Made by a program: the position numbers and the translations under genes. The notes beneath the pieces are model-generated. The model did no database searches. It saw nothing but the letters and a program-made list of their open reading frames with translations, and was not told the DNA's origin. A stretch of DNA of 8,996 nt from Flavobacteriales bacterium (GTDB taxonomy: Bacteria; Bacteroidota; Bacteroidia; Flavobacteriales_D; Sanyastnellaceae). Below are positions 7,145-8,996 of this stretch, in pieces (the stretch's first letter is position 1; each line of letters starts with the position of its first letter). The stretch lies in NCBI GenBank assembly GCA_947464885.1, contig CANHYZ010000060.1, positions 1 to 8,996 of the forward strand, written 5' to 3'.

Positions 7145-7933
7145 TTAAGACAATGCAATATCCAACAACTTCACAATGTTACCGCCCAAAATATTATCGC
7201 GTTTTTCTTGTGCGATTGGTCCAACCACTTCATCGAAATCGATGAGTGCCTGTCGGATAGAAACCTCCGGGAAATCACTTGCCCAAATCATGCGACGATC
7301 GTAATGATGACAAAGCCAGCGGATGTCGCCTGCGACGGATGTTTGCTTGTATTTGGAAAGTGTCATGCTCAAATCAAAATACACATGATGCAGATCGCGG
7401 CAGAACTCTGCCATCTGCAGGATGCGTGTCCCTCCGCCATGCATGATCAGTAATGTTGTACGCGTGAGTGATTGCGCCAGGTTGAAAAAATAGGTGGTCG
7501 GATCTACGGCCTCCGCTGTATGGCGATCGTGTATTAATCCACAAACGCCCACGACCATGGGTACTTCAAGTTGGTCGTTGGCTTTCATTACAGCAAAGAA
7601 GCGCTCGTCGTTGGGATGATACTTTCCAAAGCGGTTGTGAAATTTCACAAAACGCTTATGACCATCGCCAAACTCGAGTTGATAGGCTCTTACCGCTTCT
7701 TCAACAGTCGAATGTGCTGCCGGGTTAAAGGTGCAGGCGTGTATAATTCGCTTCTCGCCTGAAATCAATTGTTGTTGTTCCGAGTTGCCAATTGTTCCGG
7801 GCAGCGGCACGGCAATAGCAGCGTCAATGCCGGCTTCTTCAATGCAAGCGCGCAGTCGCGTCAATGAGGCGTCATGTGGCGTATTGAACCAACCACCATG
7901 AGCTGTGATGTGAACATTCGCATCTATAATCAT
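7145..7933 (-). CDS. amidohydrolase-fold protein (Amidohydro_2 family) with incomplete metal site
   Basis: 262 residues of the TIM-barrel amidohydrolase_2 (ACMSD-like) family, whose members hydrolyse or decarboxylate small amides, lactones and acids with a zinc centre. Recognised from the N-terminal IIDANVH, FVKFHN (95-100, Lys97 and His99), LIMHGGG with His165, ASDFPE with Asp220, and the closing ILGGNIVKLL. Two usual metal ligands are not there: the first His of the HxH motif is Asn6 (NVH with His8), and the strand that normally reads PVLIHTG is PMVVGVC, with Gly129 in place of His. The site may bind one metal or none, or the protein may belong to a subgroup using other ligands. The gene shares ATGA with the upstream ATP-grasp stop, so translation is coupled and the two likely act in one step or in succession. 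It could remove a group from an amino sugar, as ArnD does in the Arn pathway, but ArnD is of the unrelated NodB fold. Substrate unknown. Confidence 0.85.
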   Translation of the reverse strand: MIIDANVHITAHGGWFNTPHDASLTRLRACIEEAGIDAAIAVPLPGTIGNSEQQQLISGEKRIIHACTFNPAAHSTVEEAVRAYQLEFGDGHKRFVKFHNRFGKYHPNDERFFAVMKANDQLEVPMVVGVCGLIHDRHTAEAVDPTTYFFNLAQSLTRTTLLIMHGGGTRILQMAEFCRDLHHVYFDLSMTLSKYKQTSVAGDIRWLCHHYDRRMIWASDFPEVSIRQALIDFDEVVGPIAQEKRDNILGGNIVKLLDIALS

Positions 7934-8996
7934 TGCATATAAAATTTAAGCGCCGCGAAAGCAGCTTCAGCACGGCTTATTGCTTCAGCGCGGGTTAATC
8001 CTTCTGACACTATAAAACCGGGTCTATTCGCTCCGTGATCCATCGTTCTCACTTCCGTGCCCGCAGCCATGGTAAAGCCCAAATCAATTACACCCTCCAT
8101 GGCCTTCGCCTCTTCAAGTTGATCAATTGATTCAAAAACACCTGCCGGCGCATTGAAAAACTTGTAGCATGCGCCCCGACTAAATTTTGCAGAAGGATCG
8201 AAGTCTTCGCCCAACAAAATTTGGGTCAATGCCTGCGGCATGCTCACTCCCGATACGGCCTCTACAATAGCACCGAAAATATGGCCGCCGCCGGGTCGTC
8301 CGGCCATCTCAATCATCTTCACACCTTCAGGAGTAACCATACACTCGGCGTGCAGCGCTCCCGCTTCAAACCCCATGGCTTTTCCGGCGTGCGCAACAAG
8401 TGCATCAATTTCCGCAAGCACGGCCGGCGGTAAATCTGCTTCGTAATTTATTTGAACCGTGACACGATAATTATCGTGCTGTTGTAATTCTTTATCCGCT
8501 TTGGCAAGTATGTAAGCTTGGCCATCCTTGAATAATCCTTCAATGCTGACCTCTACCCCTTGCATAAACTCCTCAACTATATATCGCGCTCCCTTAGCAT
8601 TTTCCATGGCAAATTGCGTCGCAAAGGGAATATCTCCGGCATTGTTCACCTTACTCACCCCTCTGCTGCCCCACATCATGCAGGGCTTCACGATGCATGG
8701 AAAACCAATCATTCGAATGGCATCTTCGATCTCCTCTGCTGTGGTGCAAATTTCAAACGCAGGTTGCGCTACACCATGCTCCTTCCAGCGCTGACGCATA
8801 TAGCCTTTGTCGGTGAAGTACTTCACTTCTTCGGGGTCATAGCACTTGAGTCCGCGTTTTTTGTTAGCATAAGCGGCCGGTAAAACCCCGGCATCATTCA
8901 GCGCCAGAACGACGTCGGCACCAATTTCATCGGCGTAACGACCAACCGCATCTACGTCGCTGATATTGACAGCAGCAGCACCGTTAGCAAAAGCAA
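7930..8996 (-). CDS. ATP-grasp carboligase (N-terminus outside window)
   Basis: ATP-grasp ligases activate a carboxylate as acyl phosphate and join it to an amine, thiol or other nucleophile. A GTG at 8824-8826 could be read as a start, but the frame stays open to the right edge, and the extra 56 codons hold family-like sequence, including DVVLALND and GVLPAAYANKK. These are the pre-ATP-grasp Rossmann-like domain, so I extend the gene to the edge. At least 354 residues are visible; perhaps 40-60 are missing. The ATP-binding part shows IVKP followed by GSRGVSKV (about 8647-8686). The metal-binding region shows LHAECMV (Glu at 8344-8346) and IEMAGRPGGGH (Glu at 8308-8310). The closest style is the carboligase group found in surface-sugar and small-peptide clusters. 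The stop overlaps the amidohydrolase start as ATGA. In this operon it might acylate the amino sugar made by the plus-strand enzymes; amino-acid or carbamoyl-type substrates are equally possible. Confidence 0.92.
   Translation of the reverse strand, partial: AFANGAAAVNISDVDAVGRYADEIGADVVLALNDAGVLPAAYANKKRGLKCYDPEEVKYFTDKGYMRQRWKEHGVAQPAFEICTTAEEIEDAIRMIGFPCIVKPCMMWGSRGVSKVNNAGDIPFATQFAMENAKGARYIVEEFMQGVEVSIEGLFKDGQAYILAKADKELQQHDNYRVTVQINYEADLPPAVLAEIDALVAHAGKAMGFEAGALHAECMVTPEGVKMIEMAGRPGGGHIFGAIVEAVSGVSMPQALTQILLGEDFDPSAKFSRGACYKFFNAPAGVFESIDQLEEAKAMEGVIDLGFTMAAGTEVRTMDHGANRPGFIVSEGLTRAEAISRAEAAFAALKFYMQ

Noticed and set aside
8290..8350. ATP-grasp metal site reads EMAGR instead of the frequent ExN
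   Set aside because: A Gly/Ala-Arg-Pro-Gly-Gly ending is common in the carboligase branch of ATP-grasp enzymes, so this is probably normal variation.
8221..8883. Several overlapping plus-strand open frames of 70-107 codons
   Set aside because: All are antisense to the ATP-grasp gene, overlap one another and show no domain-like sequence.
1..8996. CRISPR arrays, tRNA/rRNA genes, insertion sequences, long direct repeats
   Set aside because: None seen; almost every base lies in a recognised gene.

Overview
The window looks like chromosomal DNA from a bacterium, most likely a member of the Bacteroidota. The Lon C-terminus has the style of that phylum. None of the visible starts is preceded by a convincing Shine-Dalgarno sequence, which is typical there. 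Base composition is about 50% G+C in most genes. The phylum is an inference from sequence alone. The DNA is almost wall to wall coding: the longest gap is 74 bases, and there are no RNA genes, insertion sequences or CRISPR arrays.

Layout: bases 1-945 hold the C-terminal part of the ATP-dependent protease Lon, cut by the left edge. Four tightly packed plus-strand genes follow (1020-5849): an extended SDR that resembles the decarboxylase half of ArnA, a UDP-sugar dehydrogenase, a DegT/ArnB-type PLP aminotransferase, and a multi-spanning GT-C type membrane protein. They meet, tail to tail with a 20-base overlap, a minus-strand operon read from the right edge: an ATP-grasp ligase (cut by the right edge), an amidohydrolase-fold protein, a polyprenyl-phosphate glycosyltransferase of the ArnC/GtrB/DPM1 type, and a four-helix SMR/EamA-type membrane protein. 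Minus-strand genes are joined by ATGA and GTGA overlaps and one 14-base gap.

How the genes may work together: the set mirrors, step for step, the Arn pathway that makes and transfers 4-amino-4-deoxy-arabinose to lipid A in Gram-negative bacteria. A dehydrogenase makes a UDP-uronic acid. An ArnA-like SDR decarboxylates it to a 4-keto-pentose nucleotide. An ArnB-like enzyme aminates it, an ArnC-like enzyme loads the sugar on undecaprenyl phosphate, an ArnE/F-like protein flips it, and a GT-C enzyme transfers it outside. No formyltransferase (ArnA N-terminal half) and no NodB-type deformylase (ArnD) is visible in the window. In their place stand an ATP-grasp ligase and an amidohydrolase, which could attach and later remove (or remodel) a different acyl group on the amino sugar. 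Gene families are well supported by motifs; the pathway assignment and the substrate are inference.

Oddities worth attention: the amidohydrolase lacks two of the usual metal-binding histidines; the UDP-sugar dehydrogenase has Met where most relatives have the active-site Asn; the GT-C gene is far more A+T-rich than everything around it; and the two operons overlap at their 3' ends with no obvious terminator.
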